Origin: Hericium rajendrae
Lineage: Eukaryota > Basidiomycota > Agaricomycetes > Russulales > Hericiaceae
Direction of reading: 5' to 3'
NCBI GenBank assembly: GCA_033439255.1
Contig: CM065890.1
Coordinates: 496,001 to 560,000, forward strand
DNA length: 64,000 bases
Shown here in pieces: positions 12,401 through 24,761 of the stretch. The position numbers and the translations under genes were made by a program. Positions within the stretch are counted from its first letter, which is position 1, and every line of letters starts with the position of its first letter. A model generated the notes under the pieces. The model made no database searches and was not told the origin of the DNA. It saw nothing but the letters and a program-made list of their open reading frames with translations.

Positions 12401-14969
12401 TCTCGCTGCGCTCAACGACAACGGGCGGGGGCACAGGCTCCGGTTCGGGTTCAGGATCAGTCTGCATCGAGCACTCCGCGGTCTCCACCGTCGGCACAAC
12501 CTCAGGCTCGACGACTGGCACAGGTTCCGCAACAGGCGCCGGCGCCGGCTCGACCTGCACGCCCATCTCCCCCGTCTCCGGCGCCGCAGGCGTGATCTGA
12601 ATCGGCGGCACAATCTCCACCTCGACCTCCTCCGTCTGGCACGCAAACTCAGCCGTCTCGACCTCCGCCACGCGCGGCGCGCTCTCCGCAACAGACGCCA
12701 TGCCGAGCCCGAGCTCCGCCGCGAGCGCCTCGGGCTGCCCGACGAGCGACGGCGGGCGCGTCTCCTGGAACGCGGCGCCCCCGCGGCGGCGCGGCAGCGT
12801 GCGCGCGACGACGGCGTTGCGCAGCGGGCTGCGGTTGTACGGGAGCGAGCCGGACGACGACGAGCGCCGCAGGATGTTCGCGAACGCGGGGTCCATCCCG
12901 TCGACGCTCGTCCGGTTCGACGGCGGCGGCGAGACGGGCTCGAGGGCGGGCTCGTCGTACTGGTGGGGCGGTGACTCTGGCTCTTCGTCGAGCTCGGCGT
13001 CGACGAATGTGCGTGGGATGGCGGGGACGGGCGGGGGTGGTGAGGCGGTGACGTCGGCGAACTCTGGGTCGTCGTCGTACTCCGATGCTGGGCTGCGCGC
13101 TGCGTTCTCCAGGCGCTCCATGAGCGTGAGACCGCCTCGGCCCCGTCCTCGTCCACGGCCGCCCCGGCCAACTCGGTAGGGCGTCAGGCGGCGCTTGCCC
13201 GTGCCAGATGCCTCGGCTTTGCCCTCGTCTTCGCTGACTTCTTCATCCGCAGCGACGGGCGTGCCGGGCGCGGTGTCGAGTCTGCGACGGTACTCGATCT
13301 TGAGCTCCTTCTCACGCTGGAGCGTGCCCTTGAGGGTGTTGATCTGGCGCTGGGCATGCGCGAGGCGCTGCTGGAGAGCTTCGACTTCGTTGCTAGGGTG
13401 GTTCGGCGCGAGGAATGGCCGGCTTGGTGACACGTCTGGCGACGAATCATACTCGCCCTCGTTGAAGAGCACGGAATTGTCCTGTCGGCGGCGGTTGGTC
13501 GATGCCGCGACGCTGAACACGTCGTCGTCCTCGCCATCGGGCTGCGCAGGCGTGCGTTGCGGCGCATCTGGCGTGAGTGGCGAGCCGAAGCGCGGGAGAC
13601 GCCGGCCCTGGCGGGCCACGTCCGCCTTGAGGTGGTCGAGGCTTTGCTGCAGGTCGCCCTTGTCGCGCTGGAGACTCGCAGCATGTTTGCGCGCATGCGC
13701 AATGTCTGTCTCGTGCTTTGCTTTGAGCTCGTCAAACGCGTTCTTGAGTCGTTCGGACTCGTTCTTGTGCTGATCCGCTGCCTCGCGCGAATTATTGAGT
13801 TGCCGCGTAAGGCGCTTGTTGTCGCCCTCCAGCCGCTGGACGGTCGATTGTGTATCCGCCAGCTGCGTGCGGAGCTCCTGCAGGCTGACTTCAAGGTTCC
13901 AGTTCTCCTCCTTGTACTTATCTGCGCAACGTCAGTAACAGCTCAAATGCGTCAGCGAAACATGATGCCGACCTGTGCTCTGCTCCTGCGACTTGAGTGC
14001 ATCGCGGAGACTCTCCACAGTTCTCTCGCAGTCGTCCTTTTCCTCTTTCATGTCTTGAATAGCCTTGTCGCGTTCACCGAGCAGGCTCTGTAGTCGCCGT
14101 ACCTCCGTCAGCAGTCCACTCCCGATCTCAAACGCAAATTCTAAAGCGACGATATCAGCATCGCAATCACGATGAACAAACGAGATTGACCGACCAACGT
14201 CATCTGCACGATGCGCTGCATTTTTCGCACGGCGTGATGACTGCGCGGCGGAGGTAGCTGCAGCGGGCTTTGGTCGTTCTGTTTCTGGTTCCGGGGCTGG
14301 AAGGTCGGGGGGTTGGTAAAGAAGGGAAAGTTGTGATGAATTGCTGGGCCGCTAGGATAGGGTGCGTTAGTACGAACACACAAACAGTAAACGATAGAAA
14401 TGGATGGCGCAAGGCATGCCAACACTGCTCGATAGAACACGCAAGGGCCACACTCGTATGACAGCTGCAGCATGCAAGCCACGCAGCGCCAGCAAGTCCA
14501 ACCACACATTTGCTCCCGCCGCAGCCCCCGCGGCCCCGCACACTCCGCGAGCCAAAAAGCATCCGCGCCGCCACTCCGTTCTACGAACACAAAAAAAGCG
14601 ACTCACACTGGCCCCAAACGCGCTGCTGAGCGCCACATTCTCGTCGTCCCACGCGCGCACCGTCTCGGCCAGCTCGCGCATGCGCTCGCGCATGTCCGCG
14701 CCGACCTCCTCGTCCTCGGGGCGGGCGGCCTCGAGCTCCTGCAGCAGGCGCACGCGCTCCTCGAGCTCGACCTGCTGCGCGAGCACGCGCTGGCCGAGCG
14801 CGCCCGCGTGCTGGAGCTGCTTCTCCTTGGTGTCGAGCAGCGCCTGCAGCTGCAGGCGCACGTCGCCCGCGAGCGAGCTGAGGCTCTGGAAGTCGGTCAT
14901 CGTGGGGCTGGGCATGGGCTGGCGGTACGGGTGGTGCGGGTGCGTGTGGCCGTCGGAGAACGTCGCCAT
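9434..14969 (-). CDS. Cortical anchor protein with coiled coil and PH domain (Num1/ApsA/Mcp5 type)
   Basis: Start ATG at 14969 (MATFSDGHTHPHH). Exon 1 runs to about 14604. Small exons at about 14295-14180 and 14158-13973 lead to the huge exon 13921-10436, then 10374-10232 and 10174-9434. The N-terminal third is coiled coil with heptads such as LLGERDKAIQDMKEEKDD and LRTQLADTQSTVQRLEGD. The middle is a long Pro/Glu-rich disordered region with repeats like EMGVQVEP, AECSMQTDP, DADVQTDA and EMCIQTEP. The C-terminal PH domain starts at GEFLYKYTRRTIGKGHGEKR and continues HKRFFWVHPYTKTLYW. In Num1/ApsA proteins this PH domain binds PI(4,5)P2 at the plasma membrane and anchors dynein or mitochondria. 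The tail has a His7 run (GAT repeat, 9671-9693). The 14604-14296 gap may hide an unseen exon. Confidence 0.82.
9671..9693 (+). repeat. GAT/ATC trinucleotide microsatellite in the PH gene
   Basis: Short GATGATGGTGATGATGATG-type run. On the minus strand it encodes the poly-His stretch near the C-terminus of the PH-domain protein, so length changes would be in frame. Confidence 0.7.
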
Positions 14970-17241
14970 GCGCCTTTATCCGCGCCGCCCCGTGTGTGCG
15001 TGGAGAGGGGGAGGGTAGGCTGCGGCGTGGGGGTGATGGCTGGGAGTCGAACAGCGACCGCGTCGTGCGCGCGTTGCTCATCGCCTCTTTCCCACGCTCG
15101 CCACTTCAACATGCTTCCCCGCTCGGCTGCCCCCGCTCTTCGCGTCGCTGTCGTCGCATCGCGGCTGCGCGAGTGCCAATTCCGCCCCTACGCCCGCTGT
15201 AGCCCCCCCAGGCATTGCCTGCACGCTAGCGTGCATTTTTGCGGCGCCGTACTTCTGAATTTGGCGCGTGCGAGGGGTGGCACGAAGCGCGCGCGGACAA
15301 GCAGCGGACATCCGAATCGACGGGCGCCGCCTCGGGCAATTGATTGTAATTGCAGCAACTGAACATTGCTCGCTGACAGCCTGGTGTCATGCGTCCCGAG
15401 CGGTGGCAGCAGCCAGCAAAGCAGCCACCGCACGAACACTCAGAACCATCATCTCGCATGCACGCCTTCCTCGCCTTCCTCCCGCGCCGCACCGCCCACC
15501 CAATGCGATGCGATGCGATAGCGCACGCGACAGCCACGCGTCGGCCGCAAGCCGTATCATGCCCCGCGCGTCATCGTCCCAAGCAGGCTCGCAAACGTCA
15601 TCCTAGTGCCCCACGCCGCGGCGCGGCTGGCCACCCATATACGCCCACCCTCCGAGGAGCGCCAGCGGCGCAGGGTGTGAGCCCGCGTGAGTATATCGAG
15701 CTGCGCGCACGGCCCCCTCTGACCCTGCGTTTCTGGCGCGCAGGGAGCACGGCGGGCGCCTACTCTCGCTCGCGGGCGAGTTGATGGACTCGGATGGACT
15801 CACAGCCTGTGCTGTGATGAATTGACGCACGCACCGTCGTAGATGGCAGTGTGTCTGCGCCGACGCGCGCACCAATGCGAAACAATTCTCGCTATCGTCT
15901 CGTCCGACAGGTCCGACAACGGCCTCGACCATCAGCGCGCGCTGCGGCTCGTCCGTGCGCGGCCAGCAGTCCCGCCCAGAACATCCCGCCGACCAAATGC
16001 CCCTTCGCACTCTCCGTGATCCCCAACTCGCCAGCACCCTACTTCTCGAACCCCGATACCACCCAAGTTCACGGCGCTTTGCCTCTGATGGCCGCATATA
16101 CGACTCCGCTACCTGTTGACTTGTCCAGGACCGGAGCAACATGAACCCACAGCTGATTCATCCGCGTATTGCGGCTTAGCCCACGATGAACGCATGCACA
16201 TCCACAAGCTGCGGCTGACGCATTGTGGATGGCAGTGGGTCCCGCCTACCCACCACCAACGCCCATGAATCCACTCTCGCCAATAGCCAAGACTGGATCC
16301 ACAGCGGCGCGCGCCCCGTCTTCGGTACCAACGTCATCGTCAGCCGCACCTTCTATCACCACGCCCCCTGCATTCAGGCTTGGCTCTGCGCCCGCTGACT
16401 CCCCGCCCGCGCGTGGGACGCTCTGGACGGCCTGCAGTGGGTCCCGCCCAGACGACGCGCTCAAATTAATGCTGATTGCAGATATGAGACTGCGGAGGGG
16501 CATGCGCATGCCGCTGCATTTCCAGTATTAACGTTAATTCAAGGCTACGATACGAACGTCGTGCCGATGCCATCCACCCTACTGTTCTGGCTCGCACTCT
16601 GATACCGACGCAGCGACCGACTCGCCGGCCGCCGCTTCGCGAATCGCACCAGTCAGCAAGCGCGGGAGGTGGGAGATGCGCCGTCAGCTCAGGGTCGGGT
16701 CGACGTCGTAGACGCCACCTATCGCCGCAAAGGTACCGACTCGCCGGCGCGTCCCCGCTCGTGCCTAGGCGACCCCGCCGCGTCTGAAAGCGGCACCTTT
16801 CGCCGGTGCCTCTTCGAGAACCCGTTACCAGCCCAACGAGCTCCCCGGTTAGCAAATCCCAAGCACACAGCAGGCGCCTCATACAACTCATACCCAGCGC
16901 CCACAGGCCGCCTTTCTGCGGAACCACCAGTGTCATCCGCGCACGCTCATCACTCCCTCTATCACCACGGTGGCGCCTTCCATTCCCCGTCGACCCACCA
17001 CGCCATCTCCGTGCTCGGTCATCGCGCGGAGCAAGCAGATAAGTTACGGTCTACGTAGGCAGGTAACCGTACATGCGTCAATCAAGTCCGAAATGCAGCA
17101 GTCCTAGAGATACATGTCGGCGTCCGACGCGGCCTGAATCTATGGTATATGTATGCGGCGCTTGCAGTCAGCCATGTCATGTCTTGCGTCGTGTCGGTCG
17201 TGCACAGCAATATTGCATTCTATCAGTGCGCAGCGGGCCCG
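14970..17241. other. 2.3-kb GC-rich intergenic region
   Basis: Upstream of the PH-domain gene and downstream of the gene ending at 17242. Several open frames exist on both strands, but none shows a family motif, a consistent codon pattern or intron logic. I see short local repeats such as GCAGTGGGTCCCGCC at about 16231 and 16434. Probably promoter and 5' UTR at the left end, otherwise unassigned. Confidence 0.5.
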
Positions 17242-18368
17242 TCAGCCCATATAAAACCCCGCCCCGCGGTGCGCGTGCCGCACCGCCGCGGCGTACTCCT
17301 GGCTCTACATCCATCCAGCGTCAGCACGCCACCAGCACCAGAGCGCGGGCGGACGCTTACCTCGAACCCGTCGGAGTAGGACCCCGCCGTCGACGCGGGG
17401 CTCGCGTACCGCCGCAGCGCGTCCGCCTCGCGCCGCGCGCGGAGCGCAGCGGACTCGTACCGGTGCTCTGCGGCGCATGCGCATCAGCAGCCCGCACGAC
17501 CATGGATGCGCGGGGAGTACGCACCTGTCGCGTACACCAGATCCTCGGGCAGCGGGTACCCCCACGCGCCCTCGTCCCGCCCGCGAGCGCCCAACGCGTC
17601 CATCTCACTGCCCTCGCCGCCGCCCTCGCCCTCGCCCTCGCCGGCACTCACGAGCCCGGCGCTCGTGAGCTGGAACTCGAAGACCCTGCCCTCCTCCGGG
17701 AGCGGGCGCGCCTCGGCGGCCTGCGCGGCCTGCACCGCGAACGGGTCGAGGCGGAAGACGCCCATCATGCGGCGCATGCGCTTGCTCGCCTGCGTCGCGC
17801 GCAGGGGCACCTGTGCGTCGGGCGGGGGCGCGGCGCTCGCGGGGAACGCGGGTGACGCCTCGAAGACGAAGGGCGCGGGCGTGGACTCGTCTTCGACCTT
17901 GACGCTGTCGGCGTCGGGGAGGGTGTAGAGCGGGCCGGTGTGTGGCGGGAAGGGCGACTGGTGGTGGTGGTGCTGGTGGTGGGTGTGGGTGTGCCGCCGG
18001 GAGGTGGGCGCGAATGGGGAGTCGAGCGAGGGGGAGAGGGAGGCGGAGAGGACGGTGCGCTGGGAAGACTCGGGGTATTCGGAGAGGGCGGGAGACGCGC
18101 TCGCGGAGGGGTGCGGGAGCGGGGGCGCGGGGGGGCTGTAGAAGGACGAGTACTGCGTGTCGAGGGTGTTCCAGGACGAGGAGGATTGTTGCTGCGGGGG
18201 CGGGGGTTGAGCGTGCCATTGCGGGTGGGGATCGGCGGTGGCAGATAGATAGGTGCTGGCGCGGGGGGAGATGTGCTGCCAGGGGAGGGACGCGGACATG
18301 GAATTAGCGCGGTCGCATGCGTCGTAGCCCGAGAAAAGAAGATTTCTGTCGAGACCGGCGACGAGCAT
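17242..18368 (-). CDS. Ser/Pro/His-rich protein of unknown function
   Basis: Not recognised. Exon 1 (18368 to about 17526) is followed by an exon at about 17467-17362 (HRYESAALRARREADALRRY) and a short last exon ending at 17242 (SQEYAAAVRHAHRGAGFYMG, stop). All junctions have good GT..AG and keep frame. The protein is about 350 aa, rich in Ser/Pro in its first 130 residues, with His-rich HHQHHHHQ. It then has a conserved-looking basic segment SKRMRRMMGVFRLDPFAVQA and EEGRVFEFQLTSAGLVS. The latter resembles a nuclear regulator, but I can name no domain. The internal Met (MSASLPWQHISPR, 18299) is an alternative start. Confidence 0.65.
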
Positions 18369-20650
18369 GGGTGGGATGGGATGGGAGCGATGGCGTCAGT
18401 AGACTCGAGCTTTATCCAGGAAAGGTGCAAGGTTTGATGAACCGCTTACGTCCTGCACCGGTTCGGGCGACTCTTTGTCAATTGTCTGCTGAAGAGCGAG
18501 CTGCGACAACGAACAAGTGCGACTGTTATATCCGACCGGCGGCGTGGTCCTCGTCGCGATCTGAATTAGATTCCTTCCAGCCGTGCTGCCACCGTTCATA
18601 CAGCGCTTCCCAACGCGATCCGCACACACGCCTCTCGTAATCCCATCTCCTTTCTTGGTCTTATTCACCGTGGTCCCTCCAATGGAAACGCCCTCGCCTT
18701 CTCCGCCCCTCCTCAGCCCGCCGGCCAATCGCGGACGCAGCTGAGCGTGCCTCCGAAGCGACGACAGCCTCCGCCTCGAGATCCAATTTACGTCCTCCGC
18801 CAGATCTCTATCTGCCCCGGCGAAATAACCTTAATGAGCTCGGACAGTCGTGTAGTACACCGGCCTCCATCATTCGTGCGCCCCTCCAACCCACTGAACT
18901 CCCGCCGCGGCATAAATCCAAAAATACTCCGCGACTCAGACTCCGCCGCGCGAGACGCTGCCCCGGCGCGCCCCTGCGCACCATCGACGGCATCGTCATC
19001 GTAACTGCAGCACGATCTGATGGCAGCGCCCGCCCGAATGCTGCGCGCCACCGGCGCTCGATGCACGCCCCATCACGCCGAGCTCGCCGGACCCCGCGCT
19101 GCACCTTCCCTCCCGTCGCTGTGCCTGCCTGCCAGAGCCAGCCGATCGCTGCCCGCCTGAGGCATGCAGCATCTGATCTCGCGCGTGCGGGAGCCTTCGG
19201 TGAGTATGTACGTGTGGCATTTGCAAATTGCGGCACGCTGTTCGTCAAGACCCCGGTGGCCCGCTTGCGCCCTAATAACCTAACCATGGCAGGATATGAA
19301 TTCGCGTCATTGCGAACGTACAAAGATGCCCTGCATCCAATCAGGCTGCGCAAATCTCAAATCACCGGCTCGAAGCCGTAAACAATGTCCGAGATGAAAG
19401 AATCAGACAGACAAGGCGACCCATACTCGTCCACCCTGCGCCTTCCCATGGGCCTCCAAGCTTCAAGCACGAATCACTATTACCACGCCCAGCAATGCGT
19501 CCCTCCCAGAATCACGCATCACCGATCGACGACGTCTTCGAGCCCGTCAAATGGAAACGAAGCGGCCTCCGAGCCACACAACGCATCCCGAGTGAAAAAT
19601 AGGCCCGCCAAGTCCATGTCATGTAATGCTCGCGCCATCGATCTCGCCTGTCCACGATACCATGCCCCTCAGCATCACACTCACACCCCGCGTGCCTCGA
19701 CACAGCACGAGATCCTCGTCCGGGCATGCCGCGCTTCCTGGATCGATGCGCGGCCAGACGATCCGACACGCACGTCGCACCCAGGCACCGAGCCCGGCGG
19801 AGCAGCCCAGGGCCTGCGAGCCAGATGGACGCGTTCATTAATGTGCCAGTGCCACCTGCTTCTGATCCTGCCTTGGAGCGGAGGGCGCCACGACGTCCCG
19901 CCGGCGCGTCGGGATTGACCGCGAAGCGTCGATGCAGAGCTCGTTGTTTCGTCCGAGGGGCAGCGCGCGCGCCCGTTCCGGGGTCGGGTGGGGCTTAGGA
20001 TCTTAGGACCGCGCGGTGCTGTGGGCAGCGACAGGGGCACGGGCGGGGCCACCGCGGTCTCCGAGCGCGACGTCGATGGCGACATCTGCCTACGACAGTC
20101 ACTCCGCGCGCTGCAGATAGCATCGATAGGGGCATCTGCGCTATCACGTCCATCCAGTGCTTCCGAATCGGCGCTGCGACCATCAGGCGACCTGCTCTCT
20201 CGAACCCGCTAGGCCTTCCGGGGCTCGATACGCGTGCTCATCAGCACGCAGGCCCGCCTGATGAACAGCGTCAACAAGGAATGCAGCGATCCAGCTGGCC
20301 GGGTCTGATCCCACATGACGCGAGGCTGATGCAGATGTGTCACTGGCAGATTGTTTTCGGCCCCACGTGTGTGCTGGTGCGCGACGCGCGATGGTGTCAA
20401 TTAATCTTGCCTGGTGTTCGCAGACCTGTCGTCGAACAATGGATGAATGAATTAATTTTTCGCGGCCTCGATGGGGGTAAGTTTCACGAAGCAAAAAAAA
20501 ATGCGCGAAGGCGTGGTGCGTCCCCCCCCGTCTGTGATTCCTGAGGCTATTGAACCATCCAACGTTCGTCGCCAGCTGCGACAAGCCGGTTCGAACCAGC
20601 CAAGGGGCTCCGTGGACAGTCGTGCTGCTCAACACCGCGGCCCTGCTGTT
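18369..20650. other. GC-rich gene-poor region
   Basis: No supported gene. The longest open frame (18808-19353, minus) is Arg/Ala-rich with no motif and looks like a by-product of high GC. The left end contains the promoter of the gene starting at 18368. Confidence 0.5.
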
Positions 20651-21023
20651 CGCTCGCCCGAGCGACCCAGCCGGCGGTACACACTGCTGCTCGGGTCCTG
20701 AACATGCTTGGCCTTCGACGTGACGCCACCCTTCTCTCGGACACAATAGCGCACGACTCCGGCATTCAACGCGCAATAGTTTACACTAATCTCCACCCAC
20801 AGGACAGGCAAGGGCACTTACACACCGGCGCACCACGGTCCTAGATCCCTTCGCTAGCCCGCGAGACCCAGCCGGCGGTACACCGCTCGCTCCTCGGGTC
20901 CTGAACATGCTTGGCCCTTCACTTCGACGTCTCTCGGACACAATAGCGCACGACTCCGGCATTCAACGCGCACACATCAATAATCTCCAACAGCAGGACG
21001 GGAAACTGTACTTACACACCGGC
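20651..21023. repeat. Imperfect tandem duplication, two units of about 180-200 bases
   Basis: Unit 1 (about 20651-20830) and unit 2 (about 20852-21023) share GACCCAGCCGGCGGTACAC, CTCGGGTCCTGAACATGCTT, GACACAATAGCGCACGACTC, CGGCATTCAACGCGCA and CTTACACACCGGCG in the same order. The offset drifts from 201 to about 193, so small indels have accumulated. Each unit ends with a minus-strand GTGTGTAAGT, a good splice-donor match. This leaves open a duplicated minus-strand exon or lncRNA exon. Confidence 0.8.
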
Positions 21024-22339
21024 GAGCCGATCGCTGCTTCGACGTTCATACAAGCGTAGGCTCTACGTACGCGCACCGCCAATTCACCGAGCGAGCATGT
21101 GTGATAGTCACCGGCCGACGGTATGTCGTGTAAGGGGCGCCATCGGGGCCTGGCTGAGCTTGAGCTTGAGCTTGAGCTTGCTGGACGGGGGGGATCCACG
21201 CTGCGTGCTTTCCTCGGCGCATCGTAGCGAGGAAGGCTCCGCCCTGGCGTACGGTAAGGACGTTGAAGTTGGGCCTGCAGCTTGCGATCTGGGACTGAAC
21301 ACGCAGGCACCGCACATGACACGACAGCCTGAGTGGTACGGGCGGGCGTCGACCGCTTCGCGCAGATAGCGATAGGCAGCGCGCGCTGCGAAGACGCGAA
21401 GACCGAGGACGCCTAGGTCGCCGGTCTCGCGTCTTCGTCTTCCCTGCGCGCAAGCCCCGTCCCGTTCCAGCGCAGATCGCCTCGCCACGTACAAGCGCAC
21501 GCAGCAGCCACGGCGACCCACGCCCTCAAACAAGCTCAGCGCCGGCGGCAGCTCCACGGGCGCCCGATGCGCGCCGCGCATCGCAGCGGGGGCGTCAGAT
21601 GATGTGACGACGCACGGTGAGCTGGGCATTGGCGGAAGAGAAGCACTTGAGGCTGGCGTGGTCGTATGGGGCGTGGGCGTGCGAGCTGGTGGCTCATGTT
21701 AACGTGGACCCATAGCGTATTGCGATAATACAGACCCACCTGCAGCCGTCTACAATTTAATTTCCACCAATCACATCATAACCTCGCGACTCGGCCCTCG
21801 ACGGACTCGGAGGCACACATGTGCTCGTGACAGACTCATATGGGCCTCGCAATTGAAGCCCGTACGCGCATCGGCCAGATGCGTGATTAAATAATGGCGG
21901 CCGTGGCAAGCAGCCGTCACCAATTTATAGCCACCAATTCAGTTGTATAGATAGCCGTGTGCAAGTCGCCGCGCAAGACCAGTGGGTTCCTCCCTAGACG
22001 GGTGCAGTGCGCATCCACCGGATGCATATATAAGTGCATGCGCTGAGCATTAAGTCCGCGCGCACACTGCACTGCGGCTTCTGCGGTGCAGGCGCCGGGG
22101 CGCCGCTGCTTTTTCTGTATCCAGATGTGGCAGCTGCGGATGCGCGCACCCATTTTTGCGCGTTGTGTATTCTGTCGTGCGCCCACGACGGAGGGGCGAG
22201 GAAATTAGGGTGGGCGTGTGCACGCAGGCATAGGATGTGCACCGCTGCTTTTGACTGTCTGTGCGTCGTGTCCACATGAAGGGGGCGGATGTGCGACGAC
22301 GCGGCGTAGGTACACAGGCTCCCGCACCGCGGTCATCAA
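21024..22339. other. Intergenic, with GAGCTT hexamer run
   Basis: A (GAGCTT)4 microsatellite lies at about 21155-21180. The minus-strand frame across it would read QAQAQAQ, but nothing else supports a protein. The AT-richer part at 21740-22000 shows no motif. Confidence 0.5.
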
Positions 22340-23300
22340 CTGTCACCACCCCGCGATCGCCCCACCACTGCGACGTGCCCTTCCGCACCCCAGCGCCTCC
22401 CGACTCAACCCGCCCCCGCCCCCGCCCCCCCGCGCCACACCGCGTCGCCCTCGCGCCCGACGCCCGCCCCGCCGCCGACCCACTCGAGCCCCGCCTCTTC
22501 AACAGCGCGGAGGAACGCGACGCACACGGGCGCGCGTATGTGCAGCCCCGTGCCGACGAGAAGTCGCGCGCCGTGTCGAAGTGCAGCAGATCCGAGAGCA
22601 AACGAGGTCGTACCCGCGCTTCCCGCCAGTAACATCGCCTCACACGCCTGCGTCAGCGCGGGCTGGGAGGGAGGGAGGGACGCACAGCAGCGGCGCGGGA
22701 TCGGGCGACGGCGGGGGCGTTGCGGGAGGTTGGTGAGGATGCCGGGGTCGGGGTAGTCTGTGAGTGACTACGACAAGCGCGGGCGGGGCGCGCTGCGACG
22801 AGCGAGGGGAGCGCGGTGCCCGCGCCGAGCTCGATGGCTGACACGCATTATATTTATTCTTTCAAGCGGGGAAGGGGAGAGGGATGCACTGGCGAGGTCG
22901 GAGATGGGGACGAGCCCGCGCTCGGAGCAGGGCGGGGGAGAAGACGTGGTCGGCGAGGAGGGTGTTGGCTAGTCGCGGGTCAGGCGCGTGCGGGGACAGG
23001 AGGGACATACTTTGCCGTCCTGTCAAGCGGATGTGGCGGTGAGTCGCGGCGCTTTGTTCGGTTCGCGGACAAGGATGAGGTGACGCACTTTTGGCGCGGT
23101 GGTGAGGATCAAAGGGCCGTAGGAAGATTGACCGTCGTCCGCGTGATCGTTGTCCTCCCCCCGAGGAGGCGCAGCGAGTCCTTCAGGATGTCTTCGACGC
23201 TTTCCAGGTCCATTGAATTTGTTGATACCGTGCACATTGTACGATGCACTAGTACTGTGATCGCGTCGGGATCGTAATCAGCGTCGCTGTCAGAGCCTGA
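22340..23300 (-). pseudogene. Nnt1-like class I methyltransferase relic (Methyltransf_16 type)
   Basis: Family landmarks appear in order on the minus strand but in different frames: SVEDILKDSLRLL (about 23205), YGPLILTTAPK (about 23115), ANTLLADHVFSPALL (about 22960), the SAM-binding motif IELGAGTALPSLVAA (about 22830), TDYPDPGILTNL (about 22770), KRGYDLV, LLSDLLHFDTARD (about 22580), CVAFLRAVEEAGLEW (about 22510) and VRKGTSQWW (about 22390). Some frame changes could be introns. KRGYDLV to LLSDLLHF, and LLSDLLHF to the next block, happen within a few bases, so at least two or three true frameshifts are needed. In intact fungal relatives this enzyme methylates protein or small-molecule amines with SAM. 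Confidence 0.65.
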
Positions 23301-24761
23301 TGTCTCCGCGCATGATGTGCAGATACAATCACGTGTGCGCGTCTGCTGCCAAATGATAATCAGAACGCGTCTGCTGCAGCGTGTCGCGCGGCAACGCTGA
23401 TTGCAGCACAAGGACGGGGCGCTGTGTCAGTGCTGAGAAGAAGCACGGAAGACATAGTAGCCGCGCCGAGAACCGTGCATCGAATGCAGTATGCAGGCTC
23501 CGCGGACGGGTGGCTTCCATGGCATGAACTGTATCACACAGCCCGGCGCAATGCACTGCGATGCCGTACATACGTGGTATGAACTGCTCTCAGGACCAAC
23601 TAGGTTAGCTGAAACGTTGAATGTACTGCCGATGGACCCTCTGATTGGAGCTTTGTCGCCAAATGGGGGAAGAATCGTCATTATGAGCCGGGAGACGGTC
23701 AGGAGAGTCATGTAATCAGTGTTCTGTGCAATGTATGGGGTTGAGCGACGGAACGCTTTCCCGTGGGAGGCACTGCTCAACGCCATGCCCGACGTGACGT
23801 CGACGCGCATGGTACACGACAGCGATCAGCAGGTGCAGGCAGCGATTGCGCAGAGAGGATGAGATATGAGATACACGTGTACGGAAGGAGCCGGCTCTCC
23901 CTTTGTCCTCGGAGAAGAAGACGCAGGCGTCAGAGGGGCTGTCGCCGGAGGACAGTCGCTCCTTGAACATAACCGCCATGGGTCCAGCAAGCTGAAGCAG
24001 TCTCTCGACGACCAAACCACGCCGCCAAACGCGACGAGCCCAAACGCAAACCGCCACGGGCGAGCGCAACTCAAGGCGCGCCCAAAGGCCGCGCCTTGCA
24101 GTCCGGACTCCGGAAGGCAAGAATCGAAGCTCCATTCCGGATTGGGGACACTCCTTTATTCACGATATGGGAAGAGGCTGCCTTGTGTTGTCCCGTTGGG
24201 TACGCGAAAATCCGCACGAGGTTCCATTTGTGCTGCCTTGCTCACCGCAGGATGGGCGTGCCGGAAGAGGCCAGTTGTTGTGGAACAAAGCGACGGGCGC
24301 CTGAACCTGGACCTGAAGGCGAGTAGAGGGATGGATAGGTTTCGAAGCCGAAGGGTCAGCGACGGGGGGGGAGATTCGATAATGACGATGAAGCACGGCA
24401 CTGCTTCGAGTCTCGGACACAGCAGAGCTCGGACGGCTACGAGGCTCGGAGCGGCGCAGCCACGGGGACCGGCGCGGGGATTGCCATAATAAGCAGGTAT
24501 ACGGAGGAGACAAAAGGGAAGGAGGCGGGAACGGGCGGCGGACCGGCGTGGCATATGGCAGCCACGAGAGCGGCAGGCCGCTCAAGAAGAAGACACTCCA
24601 CGCGACTGTCTCTGTCTCTCTGTCTTCTGTTCCCCGTCCCCACCCTGTTTTCTGTCTCTCCCACACCCACACGCACCCACAACTCTCCTATTTGCTTCAG
24701 ATCCCCACGTTTACCCCGTCGTCGCAGAAAAACAGTTGATTGGAGCGGGCGTTGCGTAGCG
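23301..24761. other. Upstream region of the phosphodiesterase gene
   Basis: No supported gene. The T/C-rich tracts at 24600-24720 (CTCTGTCTCTCTGTCTTC...) are typical of a basidiomycete promoter just before the ATG at 24762. Confidence 0.5.

Noticed and set aside
11620-12600. 326-codon open frame antisense to the PH gene, Ser/Gly-rich
   Set aside because: It is the mirror of a GC-rich coding exon with low-complexity codons; no motif, and the minus frame has the PH domain and coiled coil.
12029-13171. 380-codon Arg/Ser-rich frame inside the PH gene exon
   Set aside because: Out-of-frame shadow of the same exon; composition is driven by GC bias.
18808-19353. 181-codon minus-strand frame
   Set aside because: Arg/Ala-rich without motif, family or splice support in a GC-rich stretch.
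20575-20605. CCGGTTCGAACC as a pol III B box
   Set aside because: It is a palindrome without an A box or foldable stems.
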